Source: Nymphaea colorata (taxonomy: Eukaryota > Streptophyta > Magnoliopsida > Nymphaeales > Nymphaeaceae). From it: a stretch of 64,000 nt of DNA. Each line of letters begins with the position of its first letter. Within the stretch, counting starts at the first letter, position 1. This document shows, in pieces, positions 1 to 9,330 of the stretch. The position numbers and the translations under genes are program-made. The notes under the pieces are model-generated. The model saw only the letters and a list, made by a program, of their open reading frames with translations, had not been told where the DNA came from and did not search any database. The stretch lies in the NCBI RefSeq assembly GCF_008831285.2, contig NC_045140.1, forward strand, positions 10,724,505 to 10,788,504, written 5' to 3'.

Positions 1-107
1 GGACCATTGAAGGATTGAATTATAGGAGTGTCCAATTGTATGCATCACTATTATAAGTAGTTACAATAGAAATCACTGAATACTGATTAAAAATTTCTGA
101 AACTTAC

Positions 108-258
108 TCAGCTCCTGAACAACTGGATTCAGGCATTGGTAAATCCAATCATGCAAAACCATGTCAAATAAAACTGAGCTGAAACATTGAGCTGCACAAA
201 GCAAAAAAGAATTGCACAATTCATCTGTCCAGGAGCTAGAGAGATGTAATCTGACTTC
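108..258 (-). CDS. possible internal exon of an unidentified minus-strand gene
   Basis: On the minus strand an open frame reads about 50 residues (core ELCNSFLLCAAQCF, then DMVLHDWIYQCLNPVVQEL). It ends at a good splice donor, CTGA|GTAAGT, whose GTAAGT lies at 102-107. The acceptor is uncertain: candidate AGs lie near 229-258. The composition (mixed hydrophobic, Trp/Cys-rich, no low complexity) looks coding. I do not recognise the family. A second candidate exon lies upstream on the same strand at 405-473. It could still be chance. Confidence 0.3.
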
Positions 259-404
259 AAATATGCTCACATATTGAAGTTGCATAAACATAGGGAAAAA
301 GTTCCTAGTATAATTGCATGGTTTCACAATAGAACCACTTACTCATGAACACACCTTTTCACAACGCTTACAGAAAGAAGAAATTGAATCCTTTTGACAC
401 TTAC

Positions 405-473
405 GATATTGCTGACCTCTTCAGCCAATTTCTTCCACACTTCAAATGGATGAAAATAAAACACAGTTAGAAC
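405..473 (-). CDS. possible 69-nt internal exon of the same minus-strand gene
   Basis: The minus strand reads TTTCTAG|GTTCTAACT and then 23 open codons (core FEVWKKLAEEVSNI), ending at the consensus donor ATC|GTAAGT. The segment is exactly 69 nt, so both introns would be phase 0. The sense is amphipathic and protein-like. Together with 108-258 it suggests a multi-exon gene that runs off the left edge. Copia element 1 lies just upstream of it, so any 5' exons would be beyond 5.7 kb. No family is recognised. Confidence 0.3.
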
Positions 474-566
474 CTAGAAAATACCAATGTGCTATAGGTA
501 AGAAATCTGGATGTTTTCAACACTTTTTTTCAGAAAACGAAAATTGGCACCTCAAAGGCAGGAAAG

Positions 567-1015
567 TGAAAGATAATAGAAACAAAAGAGAGGGACAGAG
601 GAGATGATGCACAATAGAATGAATAATTCTCTTGCATTGATTTTTGCAAGAGCATTTCTTCTCTTTATATAGTGCAACATGTCGTCTAAGTATGGTAATA
701 CAACAATGATACACCATGTAGTCTAAGTATGGTAATACAGCAATGATACGACATGCAGTCTAAGATAACGTAAAGTTTGAATTCAAACTTTCTTTCCTTA
801 GTTGGGTCGCTCCTCCATTGACTTTTCTTCATGCCATGTTTAGTGGATGTCAATTTCCACTAATTTCTCCTCAACAACGAGGAGAATCTTTCACAGAAAA
901 CCATTCAAAATCATGCAAAATAAGTAAAGGAACAAGGGAGCTCGCAAATTTACCTGACAAATTAAAGAAATAGTTGATTCAGTGAGACATCAGACAAGAA
1001 GGAGAATCTTTTACA
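567..1015 (-). repeat. 3' LTR of copia element 1
   Basis: It starts TGAAAGATAATAG and ends at TTTTACA next to the polypurine tract. It aligns with 5236-5682 over almost its whole length. A TATATAAAG promoter motif reads on the minus strand near 665-675. Compared with the right LTR it carries an extra GGAGAATCTTTTA just before the terminal CA, which echoes a GGAGAATCTTTCACA inside the LTR near 880. Confidence 0.85.
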
Positions 1016-1029
1016 TGCTCCCTCAAGTT
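1016..1029 (-). other. polypurine tract of copia element 1
   Basis: The minus strand reads ACTTGAGGGAGCA directly before the 3' LTR. This is the usual copia plus-strand primer site (ACTTGAGGGGGAG type), with one mutation in the G run. Confidence 0.65.
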
Positions 1030-2440
1030 GGGCGTGGCAGGGACAATGCTCAGCTTGTCTCTAAATTCTTTGAACTTAGCAGATCCAAGAGGTTTGGTCA
1101 GTCCATCTGCTATTTGCTCGGATGATCTAATAAACTTGATTGAGATATTTCCCTTTGATAAGTGATCTCGCACAGAGTGAAAATAAACTTCGATGTGCTT
1201 TGTTTGAGCATGAAAAACCGGGTTCGCTGCTAAGTATAACACACCTATATTGTCGCACCACAATATTTGAGTTCCAGTGCATGATATGCCCTATTCGATC
1301 AGTAGGGCTTTCAGCCATAAGAGTTCTGCAGCAGCACATGCGAGAGATTTATATTCAGCTTCTGTACTTGAACGAGTCACGGTTCGTTGCTTTTTAGATG
1401 CCGAGGAGATAAGATTATTACCCAAGAATGTTACACATCCACCTATTGATTTGCTGTCTTCAGTACTTCTAGCCCAATCGGCGTCGGCAAATGCGCTTAA
1501 GTGAAGATGATCTGATTTTAGCATGCATAGTCCAAGCTGGCTTGTGCGTTGTAAATATCTTAGAATTCGCTTGATGAGCCTCCAATGGCACTCTAAGGGT
1601 TGATGCATGTATTGACATGCTCATTTTACTACAAATGCTACATCCGGACGTGTGAGAGCGAGATATTGTAGTGCTTCCACCACGCTCCAATAAGAGAGTA
1701 GGATCTGAGAACGGAACGCTAGACCCCAAAACATGGCTGGTTTCCATAGGTGTTTGGGCAGGCTTGGCAATGGTCATGTTAGGTTTCTAAAATACATTGT
1801 TAAGATAGGCTCCTTGCCGAAGAACCAAATAGGTGGGCTGTTGAGTCACCTCTATGCCAAAAAATATGATAAATCACCCAAGTCCTTGACTAAAAATGAT
1901 GCCCGAAGTTTGGCGAGTTTGATCTATGAGTGCATCGGACGATCCAGTGATAATAACATCATCAACATAAACTAAGATATATATCTTTTCACATCCTTGG
2001 GGTAAAATAAAGAGAGATGCATTTGATCGAGATACCTGAAATCCAATGTCGCTGAGAATGGTATTCACGTGTTGATACCATGCTCGAAGGGTCTGCTTCA
2101 ATCCATACAACGCTTTGTTGAGTTTGCAAACATGAGAAGGAAAACTTGGATCTTCAAACCCTTCTAGTTGGGCGATGTAAACGTCTTCATTAAGAAAGCC
2201 ATTTAGGAATGCATTATCAAAGTTGAGCTGGCGAAGAGACCATGCATGTTGTACAGCGTTGGTGAGAATGATGCAAATTGTAGATGGCTTCACCGTGGGA
2301 TTGAAAGTCTCCAAATAGTCTATCCCGGCTTCTTGTAAGAATCCTCAAGCAACCAGACGTGCCTTGTACCTTGAAATGGAACCATCAACAGTGTGTTTAA
2401 TCTTGTATATCCATTTAGTATCAATAATATTATACTTTGG
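1027..2440 (-). pseudogene. copia element 1 reverse transcriptase and RNase H, broken
   Basis: RT is seen at 1874-2314, with the conserved LDFDNAFLNG-like stretch, LYGLKQ and an intact YVDD catalytic box at 1958-1969. RNase H follows at 1291-1608: AFADADW, then the RSSTEAEYKSLA signature, with LGNNLISSASKKQ between them. The frame then changes, and 979-1263 gives the end of RNase H (CDNIGVLYLAANPVFHAQTKHIE) and the terminal DGLTKPL tail. At least three frame changes separate the parts. This is the copia polyprotein C-terminus and is non-functional. Confidence 0.88.
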
Positions 2441-2451
2441 TCGTTGTGGGA

Positions 2452-3733
2452 CTAAATTCCAGGTTTGATTTTATGCAGCACATGTATTTCTTGTTGCATA
2501 GTGTTAATCCAGTGAGTAACGCTGTTGGCTTCCTTGAATGTGGCTGGCTCCTGTTCAACTCCCATCTTTGTTTGAGTTTTGAGAGAACCTGCCACAGAAC
2601 GAGTGACCATTTGATGTGTATGAGATGATGCACATGTTACAGAACAGGTGACCATTCTATGTGAGTGTGTTAATAACCATCGGGCAGGGGTGATGATGTC
2701 TAGGCTTCCCCTTGTGGACAGTTGATCTGAAACAACAACATTATGTGGACAATCTGATTGAGTTCGGATTGCTTCGATATGAGCCTCACTTGGTAGGCCT
2801 TCTATATTGATTGCTGGAGGGATGAAGACGCTTACTGTATGAGAGTCGCTTACTGTGGTTTGCCCTGGGTCTGTTGTATTGCACTCACTATTAGAAGGAT
2901 AATGAAATTGTGATGCCCACTGTTGAAGATCAACCTCTTCAAACGAGACATCATTGGTGTTGCTGGACCCTCTAGAGTGCTTGTCAAAAATAACATGGTG
3001 AGAAATTATCACTCGCCTTGATTTGGGATCTAGACATACATATCCCTTGTGTCGACTCCCATATCCAATAAAAATGCATGGAGTTGTCTTTCGTTGAAAC
3101 TTGTTGTCATTACTCAATGTCAATAATGGATAGCACTTGGATCCAAGTACTCGAAGAAACCTATTATAGGGAACTTGATTGAATATCATTTGGAACAGTG
3201 ATTTTCGATCTAGTTTGAGAGTCGGTAGCCGATTGATTATATAGACCGCCGTTCTAAAGGCTTCCACCCAAAATCAATGATGAAGTTGAGCATCATGAAG
3301 CATACTTAATCTGGTTTCAACTACATGTCGATTTTTTCTTTCTACAAATCCCATTTTGTTCAAGTGTATCGGGGCATGAAAGGCGGTGCATAATTCCCTG
3401 GTTTTCCAACTCGTTTTTAAGAATATTATTACAAAATTCCCTTCCATTGTCTAATTGAACAGTTTTGATGGTGGTTCCCAATTGATTTTCCACAAGAGTT
3501 TTGAAATTGACGAAACACTGACATACATCACTTTTATTTTTCAGTGGAAACAGGCAGGTAAAGCGGGAATAGTTATCAACAATCAATAGAAAGTACTTAA
3601 AACCATCTTTGGACTCCACCGAGGCTGGTCCCCAAACATCCATGTGAAGGAATTCAAGAGGTTTAGCAGCATGAAAAGACAACAAGGGAAATGGCAACTT
3701 ATGTGCCTTTTCGATTAGACAATGTTCACACAC
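2452..3733 (-). pseudogene. copia element 1 integrase, broken
   Basis: The core lies at 3317-3733: zinc-finger remnant CEHCLIEKAHKLPF, first catalytic Asp in HMDVWGPA, second in QLDNGREF, then a frameshift just where the third residue (Glu) is expected after EQNG. The C-terminal part continues in another frame at 2452-3267 with INRLPT, the IFIGYGSRHKGYVCLD stretch and VIFDKH, then a Ser/Thr-rich linker toward RT. The order integrase-RT identifies copia rather than gypsy. Confidence 0.88.
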
Positions 3734-3998
3734 CTTTTCGGAATAGGGCTGCTTATTGAGATATAACTAAGAACATTAAGCAAAGATACTATGTTCCTAT
3801 TAGCATGTCCGAGTCGCTGATGCCATTCCTCATACAACCTTTGAACCTTCTTTATTTGTTGAGGTACACACGCCTTCTTGATGTCATCACTAGATCTAGT
3901 CTTTACTTGAACCGGGTAAAGACTATTACTAGTTTTCAGTCCTCAAAGAAGTATTGTTCCTGTCTTGTGGTCCTTGATCACAAATTCAGACGAGTAAA

Positions 3999-5206
3999 TT
4001 AAAAAATGCAATCGTTGTCAGATGTAAAACGACCAACAAAAATCAGATTGTGTGCTATCTTGGGAACATGTAAGCTATTTTTCAGAATAAAATCAATCCC
4101 TTGAATATTAACCTGTAAGTCCCCTACGTAAGAAATAGGGAGGGAGCCGTTTCCAACCATTTTAGATTCAGAGCCTGAGTACATTTGCTTGTTCTCCAGA
4201 TTTTCGTCACCGGTGACAATATTGTTGGTTGCCCTGTATCTGGATACCAATATTCATCACCTGATTCTTATAATGCTAAGGCTGAGAATGTGCGAGGATA
4301 AATATCCCAGCACGTCTTGGTTGTGTAACCCTTACGGCCACAATATTGGCACTCGATGATCTTCTTTGATGGCGGGGTAGTATGCAGATGGTTCGGCTGT
4401 GAGGGATTGTTCGTCTGAATACCAGTCATTTGATGATTATTAAATTGAATTTGGGATGGCGGAAGAGACTGGTTTCTACCACGACCGCCTCTTCCTTGAT
4501 AATAGTCTTGACCGCGCCCATGTCCGCGGCCTCGAATGGTATAGAAGGCTGTTATAGTAACTTGCTTTTCCATAGGTAACTCGGCAACATCATGTTTCAT
4601 AAGTGGAAGACGTGTTTCTTGATTCAGTAAAAGATCATAAACCTCGGCAAAACTAGGCAATTTTGTTGAGGACATGACTATATAAGTGATCAAACTTTCA
4701 TACTTTGATGGAAGTCCATTAAGCAGAATTTAAACTAAGTCATCATTTGGCATATGACAGCCAGCCACATCAAGGGAATCAACTAAAAATTTAACTTTAT
4801 GCAAGTAAGAGGTCATATCCGAGTTACCTTTCTTGATGAACATTAGTTCTTTCTTCAATAGCATGACTCATAGTGGAGACGACAAACCATAGGATTTTTC
4901 CAGCGCCGTCCAGGCTTTTCATGCTGAGTGAGTCCTGATTATTTGACCAAGAATAGCTTCAAAAATGGTGGCTTTGATCCAGCTCAAAACCAATTGGTCT
5001 GATTTTTTCGATATGGCGAACTCAGGGTTGAGTTCATCTTTGCCATTTCTTAGAATCGTTTCTGATGGAGCTTCACTAGATCCATCAACAAACTTCATCA
5101 AATCTTGAGATATCATCACAGACTCAAGTTGGCTCCCCCACAGCAAATAGTTATCTCTGTTTAACTTCACAGAGACAAGGGTTGCAATTGACGAGGATGA
5201 CGCCAT
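3999..5206 (-). pseudogene. copia element 1 gag and protease, broken
   Basis: Gag begins at the ATG at 5206-5204 (MASSSSIATLVSVKLNRDNY), 18 bases inside the primer-binding site. It is UBN2-type, with the LNRDNYLLWGSQL motif. Frame breaks occur near 4919 and 4693. The RNA-binding knuckle at about 4310-4350 reads CQYCGRKGYTTKTC, so the zinc-ligand His is Tyr. Arg/Gly-rich RGRGHGRGQ precedes it. Around 3999-4250 lies the region after the protease active site (VGNGSLPISYVGDL, LKNSLHVPKIAHNL). The DTGA catalytic motif itself is not intact. Confidence 0.85.
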
Positions 5207-5220
5207 GTGCTTTGTGGCAA

Positions 5221-5235
5221 GTGGCTTTGATACCA
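5221..5235 (-). other. primer-binding site of copia element 1
   Basis: The minus strand reads TGGTATCAAAGCCAC directly after the 5' LTR. Copia elements use TGGTATCAGAGC, complementary to the 3' end of initiator tRNA-Met. One base (G to A) has changed. Confidence 0.8.
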
Positions 5236-5682
5236 TGAAAACAATAGAAACAGAGAGAGAGAGAGAGGAGATGTCACACAATAGAATGAATAATTCTTTA
5301 GCGTTGATTTTTGCAAGAGTATTTCTTCTCTTTATATAGTGTCTTTATATAGTGCAACGTGTGATCTAAGTATGGTAATACAACAATTATACACCATGTA
5401 GTCTAAGTATGGTAATACAACAATGATACAACATGCTGTCTAAGACAACGTAAAGTTTGAATTCAAACTTTCTTTCCTTATTTGGGTCACTCCTCCATTG
5501 ACTAATCTTCTTGCCATGTTTAGTGGATGTCAATTTTCACTAATTTCTCCTCAACAACGAGGAGAATCTTTCACAGAAGACCATTCAAAATCATGCAAAG
5601 TAAGTAAAGGAACAAGGGAGCTTGCAAATTTACCTGACAAATTCAAGAAATAGTTGATTCAGTGAGACATCAGACAAGAACA
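5236..5682 (-). repeat. 5' LTR of copia element 1
   Basis: It starts TGAAAACAATAGAAAC beside the PBS. A GA microsatellite lies near 5251-5268. The minus-strand TATA box (TATATAAAGA) is duplicated: the 13-mer TCTTTATATAGTG occurs at 5329-5341 and again at 5342-5354, but only once in the 3' LTR. The far end is uncertain, because homology with the 3' LTR stops at GACAAGAA (5680). Confidence 0.8.
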
Positions 5683-6559
5683 ATATAGGAGCCAGAGGCC
5701 CATAACAGAGACGGCTAGAAATGAGATGATGATCACCCTCGGTTGCTAAACAGCGAACGCTGAAGCCAGGTGGTGCCACAGCAGTGACGGACCGATGGAT
5801 TCGAGCTCATGGTTGGCTTGGACTCAAGTCCAGCTCCATAGAACAGGTTTGAGCTCAACTTGAGGACACAACTTCAAGTTCAAACTGATAGTTTATGTTA
5901 ACTGAACCTGTTTGATTTCTTTTATCTCGTTATGCAGCCCTCATAACCTAGTAGTTCAATTATTGGGCTTCAAGCATTATGTCTGCATCATGTAGTCTTC
6001 CGTTTCTTTAATTCATCCTTTCAGCTTTTCCTTTATATCAATTTTGCCTAAAAGTGCCTATACATATTATATCAGCCCTTTGCTGATAAGATAAGAAAAT
6101 AGGTTTATATGTTTTTGAATAAATTATAAATTTGAAAATCAAATTAAACATTTTGAGACCAGTTTTTACATTTAGAAATTGGTAAGCAAACTCATACTGC
6201 ACCGATACTGTTGTTTAAAAACACCGCTGAAATTAAGCAAACGTTTAGCCTTTTTCTTAATTGTCTATCAATAAATAGTGAATCTTTAGATGTTAGAACA
6301 AGAAAATTTAAGTTGCACTCACCAAGTCTGAAGCAAAATTTTCAATATGTCATATGGGAAATGTTACTCACATGTGTTTGTTAGGGTGTAGATTTGTCCA
6401 AGATATAAACTATATGTGACTTTTCGTTAATAGTCACATGATAGATTAACTTGTTGATTGTGAAAACAAGTTGTGAGTAGCATGTATGTCAAATTGTATA
6501 GTAGTTAGCAAGCATCATGTGTGTGTAACTGTACACTAGTAGTCCATTACCAATGCCAA
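5683..6559. other. intergenic, no gene seen
   Basis: AT-rich sequence with no convincing reading frame. About 5810-5900 holds a GAGCTCAA/TTGAGCTC-rich patch resembling the ends of common plant MITEs, without clear terminal repeats. I see nothing else. Confidence 0.5.
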
Positions 6560-7542
6560 GGGTACTTTGTGGGTGTTGGGATATCAACCTGAAATCAGAT
6601 CTATTTAATTGGATTTGTAAAAGAAACAGATAATTGAATCTGACCTGGTAGGCTGGATAATTCAGATCTAAATTTGAGACTAGATAACGAACTGGCTGTA
6701 CAAGCATATCAGATCGATCTGGATATTCGATTTTAGAAATTGAAGTCCCAACGACAATCACAGTCTGAATCGGATTAAGGAAGATGTTGCATCTAAGTCA
6801 AATCCGTTAAAATAACCAAAACCATGCAAGTTCTTCCCCCATGTTAAATACATAAATTAGAGGTTGTGTTTTCTTTGTTGTTTGTAGGTGATTAGGATTC
6901 TTATGCAAAGTGGTACAATCAGCGTGAATGTCTTGACAATGAGACTCCATATGAGCTAATAAGACGGTGGGTTAGGAGGGGAGTAAATGAGCTGGACGAC
7001 GAAATAGCAAGGCTTCTCGATCCCAACAACTCTGCGCCAGCTTCTACCGACCGCTCTGCCATTGAAATGGTAAGCTTTCTCAACTCCAACAATGTCCTAG
7101 CTGTGTCTGCAAATCGAGCTTTTGTTTCCTCCACCACCAATCACTCCACTGAAATCCACGCAAGCGTCCACCAAGACTGGCAGAACAAGCGATGGTAGTG
7201 GCTGGCCTCATCGTGATGGTGACGTTCCAAGCAGCCATAACACCTCCTGGTTGATTTTGGCAAGAAGACTCTGTCGGTAGTAACAGCATAGTTGACCAGC
7301 CGTTGATTACCTTTACATCAAATAACCTGACGAGAAGCGGACATAAAGCGGGGACGGCTATTCTCAATGCACCTAACTATGAACAATTCATGAAACTAGA
7401 CATAATTGCGTTCAGTGCATCCCTATGTGCCATCCATCTGTTACTTACCAACACCTTACACATTGTCGCATTATTTGGTGTTGGTGCTTTGGTTGGGCTT
7501 CTAGGTTGGGCCTTTTACTATGCTGTCCAGGCCACTAAACCA
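6560..7542 (+). pseudogene. ankyrin/PGG-domain gene, 5' part of pseudogene (intron end plus exon 2)
   Basis: About 6560-6887 resembles, by eye, intron sequence next to exon 2 of the intact gene at 39123-41628 (shared blocks around ATCGATCTGGATATTCG and GTCTGAATCGGATTAAGGA). A TTTGTAG acceptor at 6881-6887 then starts exon 2 (VIRILMQSG, matching VTRILISNS of the intact gene). After frameshifts come DNETPYELI, DDEIARLLDP and the PGG region: VAGLIVMVTFQAAITPPG, a stop where Gly is expected (7254), then NAPNYEQFMKLD and FYYAVQATKP. The C-terminus is cut by copia element 2 and resumes at 12430. Exon 1 with the main ankyrin repeats is not seen upstream. Confidence 0.8.
7370..7542. repeat. left copy of ~170-bp target duplication around element 2
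   Basis: This piece of the PGG exon (from CACCTAACTATG to GCCACTAAACCA) recurs at 12430-12601 directly after the 3' LTR. By eye about 18 of 173 positions differ, plus one 1-bp gap, similar to the divergence of the element's LTRs. The left copy joins the upstream exon smoothly and the right copy joins the downstream C-terminus smoothly, as expected of a target-site duplication, but copia normally gives 5 bp. Confidence 0.8.
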
Positions 7543-7723
7543 TTACAATAACAAATGAAGGAACAACTCACCCTCGATCAAGCTAAAGATTGCATCAGTT
7601 ATAGGAAAAGATGATGCCCAAGGAAATACATCTACAGTTACGGATAACGCCCAAACAAATCTATTGACAATTATGGATAAAGGCAATAATCAAGGAAGGA
7701 ATCAATTTGACAATAAAGCAAAG

Positions 7724-7830
7724 GATGACTCGACCAGGCTGGAGATTGCAGATGACTCGACCAGGCTGGAGATTGCGGATGACTCGACCAGGCTGGAGAT
7801 TGCAGATGACTCGACCAGGATGGATATTGC
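7724..7830 (+). repeat. 27-bp minisatellite inside the 5' LTR
   Basis: Four head-to-tail copies start at 7724, 7751, 7778 and 7805 (unit begins GATGACTCGACCAGG). The third unit boundary has G for A and the fourth copy has two substitutions. Being 27 bp, it is in frame and reads as repeated DDSTRLEIA. The 3' LTR has a single copy near 12142. Confidence 0.95.
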
Positions 7831-7966
7831 GTTAGATGATGATCAAATTACAGTTACAGAAGAGGAGGACGTCAAAGAAAAATTACAAACTGTTACAGCT
7901 CACAAGAGCAGTTATGATAAGAATGTAAGATCTCCTAAAATTAAGGAGAGACGTGAGGTGCAATGC

Positions 7967-7973
7967 TATAAAA
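7967..7973 (+). promoter_or_regulatory. TATA box of element 2 LTR promoter
   Basis: TATAAAA about 117 bp before the LTR end. The same motif is at 12312-12318 in the 3' LTR. This is the position expected for the retrotransposon RNA start. Function is inferred from position only. Confidence 0.5.
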
Positions 7974-8084
7974 ACTGAAAGGAACCTCTCCACCAATATA
8001 GTGGAAGAAACCCTCATGGACGTAGGTGCTTCTCACCCAACCATGTAAATTGGACTCATTCTCAATAACTTCTGTTTTCTCTCA

Positions 8085-8096
8085 TGGTATCAGAGC
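8085..8096 (+). other. primer-binding site of copia element 2
   Basis: TGGTATCAGAGC immediately after the 5' LTR, the exact copia site complementary to initiator tRNA-Met. Confidence 0.9.
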
Positions 8097-8432
8097 ACTA
8101 ATCGGCAGCACTGGAGGATAATTCGGTGCCACAGCAATTGTTCTGTTGAAGGAGAGTCAACACCCGCTATTGGAGCTCTCCGTTCATGATCAAGAAGAGA
8201 CTGTGGCTTCAGGTGGGAGTTCTACCTCTCACAATCCTTCCTGGGAGCAGGCCTGAACACACCAGGTTAGGGTGTCCATTCCTCACCCAATTGACAACAT
8301 TCTGTCCGAGTTTCAGAGCAAACCGTGTCAGCGAATTTTAAAAATTCTGCGAGTGTCTCTACAGCTGATCACCACCTGAACACACTAGGTCTAGAGCCAT
8401 GAAGTTTTTTTTTTTCAGTTCAGTTTTCGTCT

Positions 8433-9330
8433 ATGGCTGCTTCCACCGTTCTCTATCCTTACAACTTAAATGTCACAAATTTTGTGGCCATTAAATTGAA
8501 CCAAACCAAGTTCCTGATATGGAAAACTCAGCTGCTTGGACTCATTGAGAGCCAAGACATGACTGAGTACATCGAAGGAGAGACGGTTGCGCCTGAACCC
8601 ACGATCAAGCATGTCAAGGAAGATGGCATGGTGGAGGAACGCGTGAATCCAGCCTATCAAGCATGGCGAAAATCAGATCGTCTATTGCGTGGATGGATCA
8701 CTGGCACTCTTGCAGAAGAGGTTATGGGCACAATAATCGGGCTTCAAACGTCTAAAGAGGTATGGAACACACTTATGACACACTTATCTCATAAATGTCA
8801 AGAGAGGGAACATTTGCTTATGCAAAAACACCAGACATATATGAAAAGAAGCCTAGTTATTTCAGTCTATATCTATATCTATGGTTTCAAGAAAATATGT
8901 GATCAGCTTGCAGCTATAGGAAAAACAATCGAGGATCATTCCAAAGTCTTTTGGCTCCTTAGTGGATTGGGACGGGAATATGAATTGTTTACACCACTAT
9001 GATGAAACCTCTAACAGCATCTTATATAGATGTCGTAGCCCTACTTCAGAGTCATAAAACCATGCGAACTATGTATCATGAGGATACTAGTCACCATCTG
9101 CATTTTACATCGAGAGATACACAAATCCCAAGTTTAAACCAAACAAAAAACCATTCTTTAATTCCAAGGGCCGAGAGTTCACACAGGCGGCACAAACTCC
9201 ACCAAATCAAACCAAGAATGGCAGACGAGGAGAAAACCAAAGCAAGGACAAAGGTGTTCGCTGTCAAATCTGCCACAAAATGAATCACAATGCTGCAAAT
9301 TGTTGGCATTGGTTCAATCATGCCTTTCAA
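8433..9330 (+). pseudogene. copia element 2 gag, broken
   Basis: It starts at ATG 8433 (MAASTVLYPYNLNVTNFVAI) after a leader of about 340 nt. The UBN2-type gag body has KLNQTKFLIWKTQLL, WRKSDRLLRGWITGTL and TSKEVWNTL. A stop at 9000 interrupts it. The frame resumes and ends in a complete CCHC knuckle, CQICHKMNHNAANC, near 9265-9310 (Cys-X2-Cys-X4-His-X4-Cys all present). The gag is about 300 residues, near the usual copia size. Confidence 0.88.

Larger units (their letters stand above)
567..5682 (-). mobile_element. Ty1/copia LTR retrotransposon, element 1
   Basis: An element of about 5.1 kb on the minus strand. Its two LTR copies (567-1015 and 5236-5682) enclose a PBS, gag, protease, integrase, reverse transcriptase and RNase H remnants in the copia order (integrase before RT), and a polypurine tract. 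All frames carry stops or shifts, so it is dead. By eye the LTRs differ at roughly 20 of 330 aligned bases, so the insertion is old. No 5-bp target duplication is visible: the base groups next to the ends (GAAAG on the left, ATATA on the right) differ, and the right LTR lacks the last about 13 bases of the left one. Confidence 0.9.
7536..8084 (+). repeat. 5' LTR of copia element 2
   Basis: It aligns with 11948-12429. The expected TG start is mutated to TA, and the first 20 bases have lost about 4 nt compared with the 3' LTR. It ends TTTTCTCTCA at the PBS. A TATAAAA box lies at 7967-7973. It is longer than the 3' LTR because of a 27-bp repeat expansion at 7724-7830. Confidence 0.85.

Noticed and set aside
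7724-7830. Regularly spaced repeats resembling a CRISPR array
   Set aside because: The units are directly adjacent with no spacers, inside a plant LTR.
7664-7978. Open frame with repeated DDSTRLEIA, and its partner at 11868-12308
   Set aside because: Both lie in the LTRs of element 2. The frame is open by chance and the repeated peptide comes from the 27-bp minisatellite.
8085-8096. tRNA-like match (TGGTATCAGAGC) here and at 14893 and 60269
   Set aside because: These are retrotransposon primer-binding sites of 12 nt. No cloverleaf surrounds them, and no tRNA or rRNA gene was found in the window.
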